64,000 bases of DNA from an uncultured Eubacteriales bacterium. GTDB taxonomy: Bacteria > Bacillota > Clostridia > Oscillospirales > Acutalibacteraceae. Within the stretch, counting starts at the first letter, position 1. Each line of letters starts with the position of its first letter. Below, in pieces: positions 9,170 through 17,765 of the stretch. The position numbers and the translations under genes are program-made. The DNA lies in assembly GCA_934546985.1 (NCBI GenBank), contig CAKTEE010000010.1:6669-70668 (forward strand). The letters are read 5' to 3'. Under the pieces are notes generated by a model, which did no database searches, was not told the origin of the DNA, and saw only the letters and a list, made by a program, of their open reading frames with translations.

Positions 9170-10669
9170 TTAATTTATTAGTATCCTCTCCTGCAATTTT
9201 TTACTTGAAAAATCTTCTATAGTATTTGAAACAATAGATCCTTGAAAAAAGAATTCGTTATTATAATTTTGTCTCATTTTTACCAATCCGTCTAATGCAA
9301 AACGGAAAACATACTGCCAAGATATGTTTTCAAAAGATGATACTATTTGATGAAGCCCTGGAAGCCATTCATAAATATATCTGCATTCATCATATACTGT
9401 AACATCTGTAAACATACGAGTAGTTTTTGCAATATACTGATAGCGTGCATTATGCAATACGTTATTATGCATCGGATATGCTAATTGATTAAGAATGATA
9501 TCAAAAAATAAATTGCTATGAGGTTTATCCAAAAATTGATATAAATTTTTATTCGATTCAAAATATTCTTTTATTTTTTTCACATCTTCTTTTAATTCAA
9601 TTTTTTCTTTTCGTAAAAGAACGATTATTTTTAACCCTTTTAACAAGTCATCATAATTTCCTATCTCGTTTAAAAAACATTTGCTTTTTTCACCTAAAGA
9701 ATCTTTCTTCAAAAGATAATTTGCTGTAAAAAAATATCTTGCCATTGAATTTCCCTTTGCCATATCTATAAAATCTTCATCATCTCTATTAATATCTGTC
9801 AAATTAAATAGTTGATTTAGATACGGATTTTGTGCAATTCTTTCCAAAGGGATAATAACCGATGGTATATCACGTAAAACTGCAGATATGAATTCTCCAT
9901 AATATAACTCAAAATTCTTAGTTACATTGTTTAAAACTTCATAGTATTCTTTATTGCTAATCCCATTTTCACTCACTTCAAATTCTGCTAAAGGATATTC
10001 CTTAAAGAACAAATATTGAGATACTATTTCGTAATAATCAGATATCGCTTCTTTCATGATATCCGGCATAGCAAAATTCGTTATTATCGCTCCTGGCGAA
10101 TTCAAGCGATGATTTTGACATACTGCCGACACACATCTTAACGCATGTTGCGTAGACGGTACACTTCCGCAAGCATCTATGTATATGATATCAAATTTCT
10201 TAGGTGTCTGTTGAAAAAATGTTTCTATATTCTGCCTTAATATCCTAGGCTGCGGATATTCTCCTCGTCCATAAGTATTTATCGCTTTTTTATATGCTTG
10301 ATTATCCGACTCAAAAGCCCAAATATTCTGAGGGAGTATTCCTAAATTAATTAATTCCTGAAAATCATTATCTGGCATTGGGCCGCTTAAAAAACAGACT
10401 ACCAAATCTTCTGGCTTTTTGGTACAAACATAAGAATCATGTAATTTTTCCCAATTTGTTATATACGATACCTTAATTTTCTCTGCTTCTTTCTTATTTT
10501 GACTAATATCTTCTGATTGAGTAAAGTAATCGTATATTTTCCGCACATAATTTCTTTCAACACAACAAGACTGTCCTCTTTTAGAAGTTAGAAATTCTAC
10601 TGCCTTAAAAATTGCTGTATGTCTTACATTCTGTTTTGTATATTGATTATATTTATAATTTTCTTTCAT
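9170..10669 (-). CDS. Protein with class I methyltransferase-like fold, partner of DUF262 protein
   Basis: 499 residues; not recognised as a named family. Residues about 85-220 resemble a Rossmann methyltransferase fold: a first strand DLVVCFLSG with an atypical loop, then NIWAFESDNQAYKKA (like motif post I), then KKFDIIYIDACGSVPST (like motif II/IV). The motif I loop lacks the classical GxGxG, so cofactor binding is uncertain. The rest is helical with no known motif. The ATG follows AAGGAGAG. It is the first gene of a two-gene, AT-rich operon at the left prophage end, beyond the late terminator, where phages often carry accessory genes. A sensing or modifying partner of the DUF262 protein is an inference. 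Confidence 0.6.
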   Translation of the reverse strand: MKENYKYNQYTKQNVRHTAIFKAVEFLTSKRGQSCCVERNYVRKIYDYFTQSEDISQNKKEAEKIKVSYITNWEKLHDSYVCTKKPEDLVVCFLSGPMPDNDFQELINLGILPQNIWAFESDNQAYKKAINTYGRGEYPQPRILRQNIETFFQQTPKKFDIIYIDACGSVPSTQHALRCVSAVCQNHRLNSPGAIITNFAMPDIMKEAISDYYEIVSQYLFFKEYPLAEFEVSENGISNKEYYEVLNNVTKNFELYYGEFISAVLRDIPSVIIPLERIAQNPYLNQLFNLTDINRDDEDFIDMAKGNSMARYFFTANYLLKKDSLGEKSKCFLNEIGNYDDLLKGLKIIVLLRKEKIELKEDVKKIKEYFESNKNLYQFLDKPHSNLFFDIILNQLAYPMHNNVLHNARYQYIAKTTRMFTDVTVYDECRYIYEWLPGLHQIVSSFENISWQYVFRFALDGLVKMRQNYNNEFFFQGSIVSNTIEDFSSKKLQERILIN

Positions 10670-11022
10670 ATTAACCCTCTCCTTTATTGACTTACTTAAA
10701 AACTAAATTTTAATCTCATCGCAACATAAGGTCCTGCTCGTATCCAATATCCAGTGTTTCGGCAACCTCTTGATACGCTCCATCTTTATCATTAAAAATC
10801 TGCAGAATTTGTCCAATACAGCTATGACTTATACTATTTATGCTTCTATAATATAATGATTTTAAGATTTCAAAAAGTAACGCTTTGGGCAAGTGAATTT
10901 ATTTTTTGTCGAATCACGCAAAAACACCATGAAAATTAGTAAGTTGTGCATAAAATTATGTGTATAAAATAAAAAAGGCAGTAGGAAATAAATCCTACTG
11001 CCTTTTTTGGTATCATATTTAA
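10670..11022 (-). other. Non-coding interval with a 58-codon orphan frame
   Basis: This interval between the accessory operon and the lysis genes holds one open frame on the minus strand at 10716-10892, from a TTG without ribosome site to TGA. Its C-terminal part (IGQILQIFNDKDGAYQEVAE) reads like genuine protein, suggesting a gene remnant or a truncated ORF, but I do not recognise it. A terminator (10971-11008) closes the late operon. No clear promoter for the accessory operon was found. Confidence 0.4.
10971..11008. terminator. Bidirectional terminator at end of prophage late operon
   Basis: A perfect hairpin (AAAAAAGGCAGTAGGA, loop AATAAA, TCCTACTGCCTTTTTT). It lies 15 nt after the endolysin stop codon and separates the lysis genes from the accessory operon. 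Confidence 0.92.
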
Positions 11023-11643
11023 TTAGCCTATAATCCCCAGCAACGCCTTTTTAATATCCTCACCACTGATTTTATTTAAAATTTCTGCCGCCGATGATAC
11101 AGAAACAGGCGATATATCAAATCCTCTGTAGGCAAGATAGTTTTTGAGTTTATCTCCTACCTTTACGGCATCACTACGAAGCGTAAGGACGCTGAATGGG
11201 TCAATGGCTTGGCACTGCCGGTACTTGTCATTGTAAGTAAAACCCCTGCCTTTGGGCACTGCACGCAACTCAAAGTGTGTGTGTTTGCCCATGCTACCTA
11301 ATGATTTTACATCAGGCTGTTGACTGTTGGTAACATAATCATTGGCAGTAACTTTATCAGCGACTTTATGCAGCGGCTTTCCGTGCCAATATACGGCATA
11401 CAACACATAGGTATCTGTCCACTCATGCTCAATTACAATCCCACCGCCTACATTGGTTGGGTTGGCGTAAATAACTTTACCGTCCCCAATGGCAGTATAC
11501 AATCCAGCGGTTAAATCTACACCATAATGAGGTTTGCCTGTCCCGTCAAAGTATGACGCTGACAGATAGCTGTTGTATGTAGGCTTGGTATTTCCAGTAA
11601 GTTCTATATCTGTCTTTGCCGGTATCACATAAATTTTACTCAT
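11023..11643 (-). CDS. Endolysin, M23-family peptidase
   Basis: A 206-residue phage lysin. It shows the LytM/M23 zinc motifs HYGVDLTAG near residue 40 and HTHFEL near residue 130, as expected for a Gly-Gly or D,D-type endopeptidase cutting peptidoglycan cross-links. The last 50 residues form a short helical tail, possibly wall-binding. No signal peptide is seen, so release depends on the holin encoded just upstream. The start chosen is the ATG at 11643 (AAGGAGG site), which overlaps the holin 3' end by eight bases; the longer frame to 11685 lies inside the holin gene. Confidence 0.88.
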   Translation of the reverse strand: MSKIYVIPAKTDIELTGNTKPTYNSYLSASYFDGTGKPHYGVDLTAGLYTAIGDGKVIYANPTNVGGGIVIEHEWTDTYVLYAVYWHGKPLHKVADKVTANDYVTNSQQPDVKSLGSMGKHTHFELRAVPKGRGFTYNDKYRQCQAIDPFSVLTLRSDAVKVGDKLKNYLAYRGFDISPVSVSSAAEILNKISGEDIKKALLGIIG

Positions 11644-12106
11644 TTTTTGTGTCCTCCTTATCGTCAGTGTCCACGGAATTTTCAACCGTGATTTTTAATC
11701 TGGCTATAATTTTTGTCAGAAATTTCGGATTCGGCACACCCCGAACAATGCTTACATTCTCAAGGATGGAAATCAACTCGTTGATAATTAGCCAAATGGT
11801 TACTATCAGCCCGAAAATCATTTGCGGTTGGAATGTAATATTCATCTGTACCAAAGCTGAATTGATTAAATAATCAACAATCATTCCAACGCACACTATA
11901 AACAGGTAACAAAGCTTTTTTACAATCCCAACAACGCCAATGCGGGAATTTAGCTCTTTTGTTACCCATGCCTTAATCATGCCCGTAGCATAATCAGCAA
12001 CCATAGCGAAAAGCAAAATTGCCAGCGGAATCGCTATCTCACCAAAGTATGCAGTTAATCCTGCCAACGCTGCGCTTACCACGCCTTTTAATACGGATTC
12101 TTTCAT
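11636..12106 (-). CDS. Phage holin (toxin secretion/lysis holin family)
   Basis: A 156-residue membrane protein with several hydrophobic segments (AALAGLTAYFGEIAIPLAILL, then LCYLFIVCVGMIVDYLI and MIFGLIVTIWLIINELISI) and a charged C-terminus, matching the phage_holin_4 family found beside endolysins in Firmicute phages. The motif DYATGMIKAW is typical of this family. It would form membrane lesions that let the endolysin out. It overlaps the endolysin gene by eight bases. Confidence 0.88.
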   Translation of the reverse strand: MKESVLKGVVSAALAGLTAYFGEIAIPLAILLFAMVADYATGMIKAWVTKELNSRIGVVGIVKKLCYLFIVCVGMIVDYLINSALVQMNITFQPQMIFGLIVTIWLIINELISILENVSIVRGVPNPKFLTKIIARLKITVENSVDTDDKEDTKNE

Positions 12107-12189
12107 TTTTTACAACCTCCAAAAAAATAATAAAATAACGCCCGCTATTATATAAGCGAGCGCATTGGCCTGAAATTAAACTATAACAA

Positions 12190-12546
12190 TTACGGTTCTT
12201 CCGGTGGCTCAGGAAACTTTATGTTAAAGGGAAACCCCTCTTGTTCCGGCAAATCTCTCAGTGCTTTCCGGTACTGTGCCCAGCCGCCGTTAAAGATTTT
12301 AGTCAAGGATGCAATAAACTTTGTCACAGACGCGGTATCAAGTCCGATGCGGTCAAGCGACATCTGCTTGTCCGTTTTATCCAGCAGTTTGTTGCGGATT
12401 TTACGTGCAAATTCTGCCGCGTCCTGTTCGTTGCCATTTTCACACGCCTGATTATAGGCGCGTTCTAATGTTTCCAATAAATCTGCTTTGCTGGCGTTAT
12501 TCATTGCCTCTATCCGCGCAATGCGCTTATAAATATCTCTTTGCAT
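12190..12546 (-). CDS. Tail fibre assembly / chaperone-like protein
   Basis: 118 residues. The C-terminal stretch WAQYRKALRDLPEQEGFPF followed by acidic proline-rich residues closely resembles phage tail fibre assembly and Phage_tail_APC proteins, which act as chaperones for the distal receptor-binding protein. The N-terminal half is helical and charged. The ATG at 12546 follows AAGGAGGG; the frame extends to 12609 but that part overlaps the preceding gene. It lies directly after the baseplate/receptor-binding gene, the usual place. Confidence 0.65.
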   Translation of the reverse strand: MQRDIYKRIARIEAMNNASKADLLETLERAYNQACENGNEQDAAEFARKIRNKLLDKTDKQMSLDRIGLDTASVTKFIASLTKIFNGGWAQYRKALRDLPEQEGFPFNIKFPEPPEEP

Positions 12547-12559
12547 AATTAATCCCTCC

Positions 12560-15500
12560 TTATCCGATGATGCAAGCGGGGGCAACACCGTAACTACCAG
12601 ATACACCATAACCGTTTATACTGCCGTCCGTGCTAACAACGCGCGCATGGCTCGCGTAAGACACGGTAGGAGAGCGCAGCCAAGCGGTACGCACAGTTCC
12701 GCTGCTGTCGTATTTTTTACGTTCGGCATCAAGCAGACCATCATAATATTCTAACTGCTCTCCGTCTTTGCAGTCTGCGTTATCCCATGTGCCGTATATT
12801 TCCGGCCGCGATAATATAAAAAACTTATCCTGCAAAGTGTAGGTCTGATTCAGGGCAAAAACTGTACCGTCAAGGCTGTCGCACTCGTATTTACTGCCTG
12901 TGCGGCATGGAATGGCGGCTGTTTGTATTACCGCCAAAAAGTCAGCAGGCAATCCCCGCATAAATCCGCTGTAACTTGCCGCCCAGACTGGCGGGCGGTC
13001 ATATTTTGTTTGCGGGCTCCAAACGCCTCCCGCTTCTGCCGCGCTGTTTAACACTTGTCTTACCGCGCTCTGCGCGTAATTGCTTGAGCCTAATAAAACA
13101 CGGTGCATATGGTTTACATTTTCGCTACTTCCATCTGTTATCCCAAGCATTACGCCATCTGCTCCCTCCGTAAGAGTTGCGGATTCTATCTCTGTCACAG
13201 AGTATGGGCTTGCATAAGTTTTGATAGTTTTATCCGCAAAAGCTGTACTGGTTAACGATGCGCCTACTGCAATCTGTCCGCCTGCGGGTACTGCATTGGC
13301 AAGCGTAAACTGATAAGTTTTACCGTTATCAGAAGGACACCATGCCTGATTGGCAACCTCAAAATGATATGTGCCTGCCGCAAGACCGTCGGGTACATAA
13401 CATAATGCCTGCGGCGCGTCAAACTGTATGGATTTACTGGCCCCCGAAGCGATGCTGTATAGATTTTTTACCTCCAGCGTCATTGTGCGTTTAATCTTGC
13501 TGTCAGCCGCCGCATGATGGTCATGTCCTCTGACCGCCCATACAATCCCTGTACCGGTATCAGAATCATGGGTGGTAAATTCATAGCCCACCGGAAACAG
13601 GATGGGAGCCATCCCCCTGCGAACGGCATTTTGTACGTCAGCCCAGCTATAGATTCCGCCGCTGTCAGACGTGTTAATCTGTGCTGGCGCAAAGCAGTCA
13701 ATTAAAAACCTCTCAACTGTTTTTGTAAGCAACAAATGTCCCCAGTCGTTGGGATGGGTGTCATCACTAAAATATTTGCTTTTAACAGCAGGGATTCCCT
13801 GATTAAGCCCACTACAATTATACAAATCTAATACCGGTATACTGTATTTATTGCACACTAATTTTGCCGCGTCCATATAATCCCCAAGCTTTGGCATGTG
13901 CAGTAACTTTGTACTGGTAAAAAACAAAATCTTAGCATTTGGATATTTTGCCTGTGCCTGCCTAAAGAGGCTTTCCAGCGCACCGATAAAGGTATACTCA
14001 TTTAATGCGCCTGTAAAGTCATCCCATGCGCTCATCAAACCGACAGGGATATTCAAGCCGCAGTCGTTTACGCCGCCCTGTATGACAAGATAGTCTGTAG
14101 TATCTCTAAGCAGACTGAAACGCTCGACAAAGGACGCAGGTGCGCTCTCAATATTGTGGCGTGCAATCGGAGACCCCCAAACAGATTGATTATGTACGGC
14201 ACGGTCATAATCCATACTGTTAAAATATCCCGCGTTACTAATAGCTGACTTGTACCATGCGCTCAAACTATCGCCTAAAACCGCAAGCTTTCTGCCCTTT
14301 AAAGGGTTGCGGTCCAGCCATGTAACTGTATCTCCGTAAGGCACGTATTTATCGGGATAATCCGTACCAATGCACAGCATCGGCCATACTGCAAAGCCCT
14401 CCAGCTTATACGATACCCTGAGATATGCTGCACCCTCCGGCACAGTCCCTGTGTATATGCCATCTTGCCAGCCGTCAACTGCATCTGAGGATAAATATTG
14501 CTTTTGCTCATCGTAGTAGCAAATGCATCTGTCCTGCCCCTGCGGGCAAACAAATTCCTGCCCTGCGGATATGTTGATATATGCCGATACCATATAGCCG
14601 CTGTCGGCTGTTACAGTCCCGTCATCAAGGGACAGCTTACCGGCTGTAATATCGTCAAGACTAAGCTTGTTTGTCACTGTTCCGGATATTTTTTCCGGCG
14701 TAACTGCATGGCTTACAATATGTTCTGTTTTCACTGCGGATTCGTCCAACTTTTCTGCTGTCACAGCTTTGGCGGCGAGCTTGTCTGCTGTGACTGAATC
14801 GTCTTTGACAGGTGTGTACAGCCAATCGGCTACAGTACCGCCGTAAGGTATATATTCATCAGGATAACTGTCTCCGCCATAAGTTACCATAAAACACTCA
14901 ATATCACACCCGTCAACGCCGCCGTAGGATGTAATGCCATAAGACAGCCGTATATACGCCGCACCTGCCGGGGCTGCTATTTCCCCAGCACCCGCATAAT
15001 TTCCGTAATTATTGTAGGCTATAGGCTCTTTATTCGCATTGTACCAAATACCACGTCTGCGGTTCCCGCCCGGGCAATAATAAATATTACCGGAAACACA
15101 TGGGATATATCCAGTGATCATGAATTCAGCATTTTCTATCTCAGTACCGGATATATCTTCTATCGTAACTCCAATAGTACACTCATCGGGGTTAAAAAGA
15201 TTGGTGATTGTATTGCTCAGTTTAATGCCTGTCACCGCTCCGTCCGCTACCACCCCATCTGCTGCTTGTTCTGCACGTTTGATTGCATCCTGCGCGGCGG
15301 CATTTGCTTCTGACGCTTCGGAAATGAGATTTACCAATAAATCATAATTGTCATCATCCGATATATCAGAATTGGGACAAGCCGCCTGTTCTACGTTCAG
15401 GCTAAATAATGTAGACGTAAGCTTTCGTTTGTCCGCGTCTACAATTGATATATCGCATTTTACGAACCCATCTTTTTCAAGCATCCATAACGTGAGAGGC

Positions 15501-15733
15501 ACGGTTACAGTACCATCAGAATTAACTTCCCCTGAAAAAGCCTTTGATTCCCCGTCTTCCCTCAGTGCATTAATTATTACTGTGGAGCTTGCATCAATTG
15601 TAATTTTTTCTCCGGTATCCGTTAAAGTTACTTTTAAAAATCTTGATTTACTGTCATATTGCTTCGCAATAATAGCCTGAAAAATATTTTGAGCCGCAAC
15701 ATCTACAGTAATATCTCTGACAATTTGAGCCAA
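12560..15733 (-). CDS. Baseplate/receptor-binding protein: BppU N-terminus, SGNH hydrolase, DUF6273-type C-terminus
   Basis: 1057 residues. Residues 1-150 resemble the BppU N-terminal domain that attaches to the baseplate. Repeated modules with CPGGNRRR and YIRLSY follow. Residues about 485-680 are an SGNH/GDSL esterase: block I LAVLGDSLSAWY, block III GGVNDC and catalytic Asp-His in DDTHPNDWGH. It may deacetylate surface glycans. The last 350 residues resemble the DUF6273/formylglycine-enzyme-like lectin fold ending in GVAPACIIG, a likely host-binding head. The start is TTG, nine bases after a GGGGG site. Its size and position make it the main host-recognition protein. Confidence 0.8.
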   Translation of the reverse strand: MAQIVRDITVDVAAQNIFQAIIAKQYDSKSRFLKVTLTDTGEKITIDASSTVIINALREDGESKAFSGEVNSDGTVTVPLTLWMLEKDGFVKCDISIVDADKRKLTSTLFSLNVEQAACPNSDISDDDNYDLLVNLISEASEANAAAQDAIKRAEQAADGVVADGAVTGIKLSNTITNLFNPDECTIGVTIEDISGTEIENAEFMITGYIPCVSGNIYYCPGGNRRRGIWYNANKEPIAYNNYGNYAGAGEIAAPAGAAYIRLSYGITSYGGVDGCDIECFMVTYGGDSYPDEYIPYGGTVADWLYTPVKDDSVTADKLAAKAVTAEKLDESAVKTEHIVSHAVTPEKISGTVTNKLSLDDITAGKLSLDDGTVTADSGYMVSAYINISAGQEFVCPQGQDRCICYYDEQKQYLSSDAVDGWQDGIYTGTVPEGAAYLRVSYKLEGFAVWPMLCIGTDYPDKYVPYGDTVTWLDRNPLKGRKLAVLGDSLSAWYKSAISNAGYFNSMDYDRAVHNQSVWGSPIARHNIESAPASFVERFSLLRDTTDYLVIQGGVNDCGLNIPVGLMSAWDDFTGALNEYTFIGALESLFRQAQAKYPNAKILFFTSTKLLHMPKLGDYMDAAKLVCNKYSIPVLDLYNCSGLNQGIPAVKSKYFSDDTHPNDWGHLLLTKTVERFLIDCFAPAQINTSDSGGIYSWADVQNAVRRGMAPILFPVGYEFTTHDSDTGTGIVWAVRGHDHHAAADSKIKRTMTLEVKNLYSIASGASKSIQFDAPQALCYVPDGLAAGTYHFEVANQAWCPSDNGKTYQFTLANAVPAGGQIAVGASLTSTAFADKTIKTYASPYSVTEIESATLTEGADGVMLGITDGSSENVNHMHRVLLGSSNYAQSAVRQVLNSAAEAGGVWSPQTKYDRPPVWAASYSGFMRGLPADFLAVIQTAAIPCRTGSKYECDSLDGTVFALNQTYTLQDKFFILSRPEIYGTWDNADCKDGEQLEYYDGLLDAERKKYDSSGTVRTAWLRSPTVSYASHARVVSTDGSINGYGVSGSYGVAPACIIG

Positions 15734-15755
15734 ATTAACATCCCCCTTTTATTTA

Positions 15756-17753
15756 TTATGATAAAACCATACTCTTCCATGGTCCCCAAGTACCGTTATA
15801 ACGCTGCCTGATGTAAACACCGCTACAATCAAACACCGTGTACCGCTGCAATATTTGTTCGCTCGGAAGTGTTTTTATGACTTCCAAAAAACCCGCTGCC
15901 GCCTTTGGATAATTTCTCTGCGTACTGGCATTTGCGCTTAATTCCTGCGTATAAATCCCGCTGGAAATGATATCGTTTAAATTTTCCGTGCTGCCTAACG
16001 CGGCAATAAATCCCATGACATTAACGCCGTTCATCATGATTTCTCCTTTTACATCAAGCGGCGCCTGGGGATTCGGATTATTAATTCCAACTCTTTTTTG
16101 GCGCAGAGAAACAAGCGGCGTCCCTTTCGGCAGTGTCAGTTCTACAGTATCGCTGGTTATTTTATCCGATACTTTTATTTGGATTTTATATACTTTTTCG
16201 GGATCAAAGACAACGATACCTGAATTATCAGATAATTCCGCAGCTTCTAACCCAAATGAACCGGCATTTTCAACAGGTAAATCAAACCAATCGGTATAAC
16301 CGCCTGTAATTTCTCTGTATCGGAATTCTGCGCCTGTCAAACTATTCTTTTCTGCTTCTCCGACAAGTACCGAAGAAAATGCACCTGAAAACGAAAACAG
16401 CGCCGTAGGTTCCACTTCATTAGCACGGCGCAGTTTCCATGAAGTGATCGAAATGTCTGAATAGTCATAAACTGTTATTGTTTTGCTTACGCTTCCGGTA
16501 AAGCCGCGGCTGTCTGTAACAGTAACAGTTAATGTTAGATTCCCGCTCGCGGCAATTTCTCCAAAATTTATTACCGCCGAGGAACTTGATACAACTTTAG
16601 AGCCTATCGCCGCTTTGTAGCTTACAATGCCCGCTCCGTTTTTGGCGTCTGCAGCAACGGCTGTAACCTTTAATACTGAGTATTTTTTAATAAACAGCAT
16701 ATTATTTTCTGTAACTTCAACCGTATTTAAATTCACATCAGCATAGCTAAAATCTGAAAAGGATGGTGCAGACACAGCACTTGTTGTTTGGATTGTTGCC
16801 GTAACGGCAGATACATTGCCAATCTGAGTATTTCCGTTGTATGTTGTCAGGCAAAATGTTGCCGTAAAGTTCGCCATAGAAGACATATAATTCAAGACAG
16901 CCGTCCTTTGCACAGCGGTCAACGGTATCATTTTATTATTTGTCCCTGCACTGCACGTCAGACCGGAAATGGTCAGAACTGTAACGGAGCCGTTTTTTAT
17001 AGTAAGCGTGTGGCTGTACGAAGAATCATATACCGTCCAATTCATTGCAAGTATCGGGGTTGGGGAATCAATTGTCAGCGTGCCTGCACTGTTTAAAACT
17101 GACCCACCCAGCGTTTTTACGGCTGCTATTTCGGAATATCCGTAAACATGATTATAACTGCGCCTTGCCCGTACCCTTACCTGATAGCCTGTATTCGGCG
17201 CAAGCCCTGTTATTGTTTTCGGGGTATTAAAATCAATCCATGAAGCGCCGCCGTTAAGGCTGTATTGCAAATGATCATATCCGGCTGAAACATGTGCAGC
17301 AAGATAAAAACTATTTGCCGTTACCCTCGAATAATCGAAACTTACAGCCGGAGCATTTCTGTCTATGCTGTCAAATGTCACTGTATCAGAAACGCTCCTG
17401 CTTCCTATTTGCTGACCGGTGGAACTAACTGTAAGATTATAATAAAACAATCCGGCAACCGTAATATTACCGTGCTTGCCATCGGTTCCGTGCACAATGG
17501 TTACTGTTTTTGAAGCAACCCATTTATTTTTCAGGCCGCTTGAAAAATCAGAGATGGAAGAAACGGCAAACTCATGATTTGTTCCGTTAATAGTAATTAC
17601 CGCTTTGCGCGATCCAACGGACATGGAATAGTAATTTAAGTAAAGGTCAACGGTTACAGAAGAATAATTCCCAATCACATTAGGCGTTGACGACCATTTG
17701 ATACTTACCCCAAACGATGACGTCAACGCGCCTGTTTTACTCCCGCTCGCCAT
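15756..17753 (-). CDS. Tail/minor structural protein (DUF859-like) with FN3-type and pyocin-knob regions
   Basis: 665 residues. The N-terminus (about 1-130) resembles the DUF859 siphovirus structural family of beta-rich tail proteins. A fibronectin type III-like domain follows (SFYLAAHVSAGYDHLQYSL to GYSEIAAVKTL). The C-terminus has GINNPNPQAPLDVKGEI, an intramolecular-chaperone-like or collar element, and a pyocin-knob-like end with IYIRQRYNGTWGPWKS-like sequence. Probably a distal tail or fibre component between the tail hub protein and the receptor-binding protein. Confidence 0.7.
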   Translation of the reverse strand: MASGSKTGALTSSFGVSIKWSSTPNVIGNYSSVTVDLYLNYYSMSVGSRKAVITINGTNHEFAVSSISDFSSGLKNKWVASKTVTIVHGTDGKHGNITVAGLFYYNLTVSSTGQQIGSRSVSDTVTFDSIDRNAPAVSFDYSRVTANSFYLAAHVSAGYDHLQYSLNGGASWIDFNTPKTITGLAPNTGYQVRVRARRSYNHVYGYSEIAAVKTLGGSVLNSAGTLTIDSPTPILAMNWTVYDSSYSHTLTIKNGSVTVLTISGLTCSAGTNNKMIPLTAVQRTAVLNYMSSMANFTATFCLTTYNGNTQIGNVSAVTATIQTTSAVSAPSFSDFSYADVNLNTVEVTENNMLFIKKYSVLKVTAVAADAKNGAGIVSYKAAIGSKVVSSSSAVINFGEIAASGNLTLTVTVTDSRGFTGSVSKTITVYDYSDISITSWKLRRANEVEPTALFSFSGAFSSVLVGEAEKNSLTGAEFRYREITGGYTDWFDLPVENAGSFGLEAAELSDNSGIVVFDPEKVYKIQIKVSDKITSDTVELTLPKGTPLVSLRQKRVGINNPNPQAPLDVKGEIMMNGVNVMGFIAALGSTENLNDIISSGIYTQELSANASTQRNYPKAAAGFLEVIKTLPSEQILQRYTVFDCSGVYIRQRYNGTWGPWKSMVLS

Positions 17754-17765
17754 GCTCCCACCCCT

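Noticed and set aside
12560..13100. Possible diversity-generating retroelement target at the receptor-binding protein C-terminus
   Set aside because: The DUF6273/lectin-like end fits variable proteins of such systems, but no reverse transcriptase or template repeat was seen in the window.
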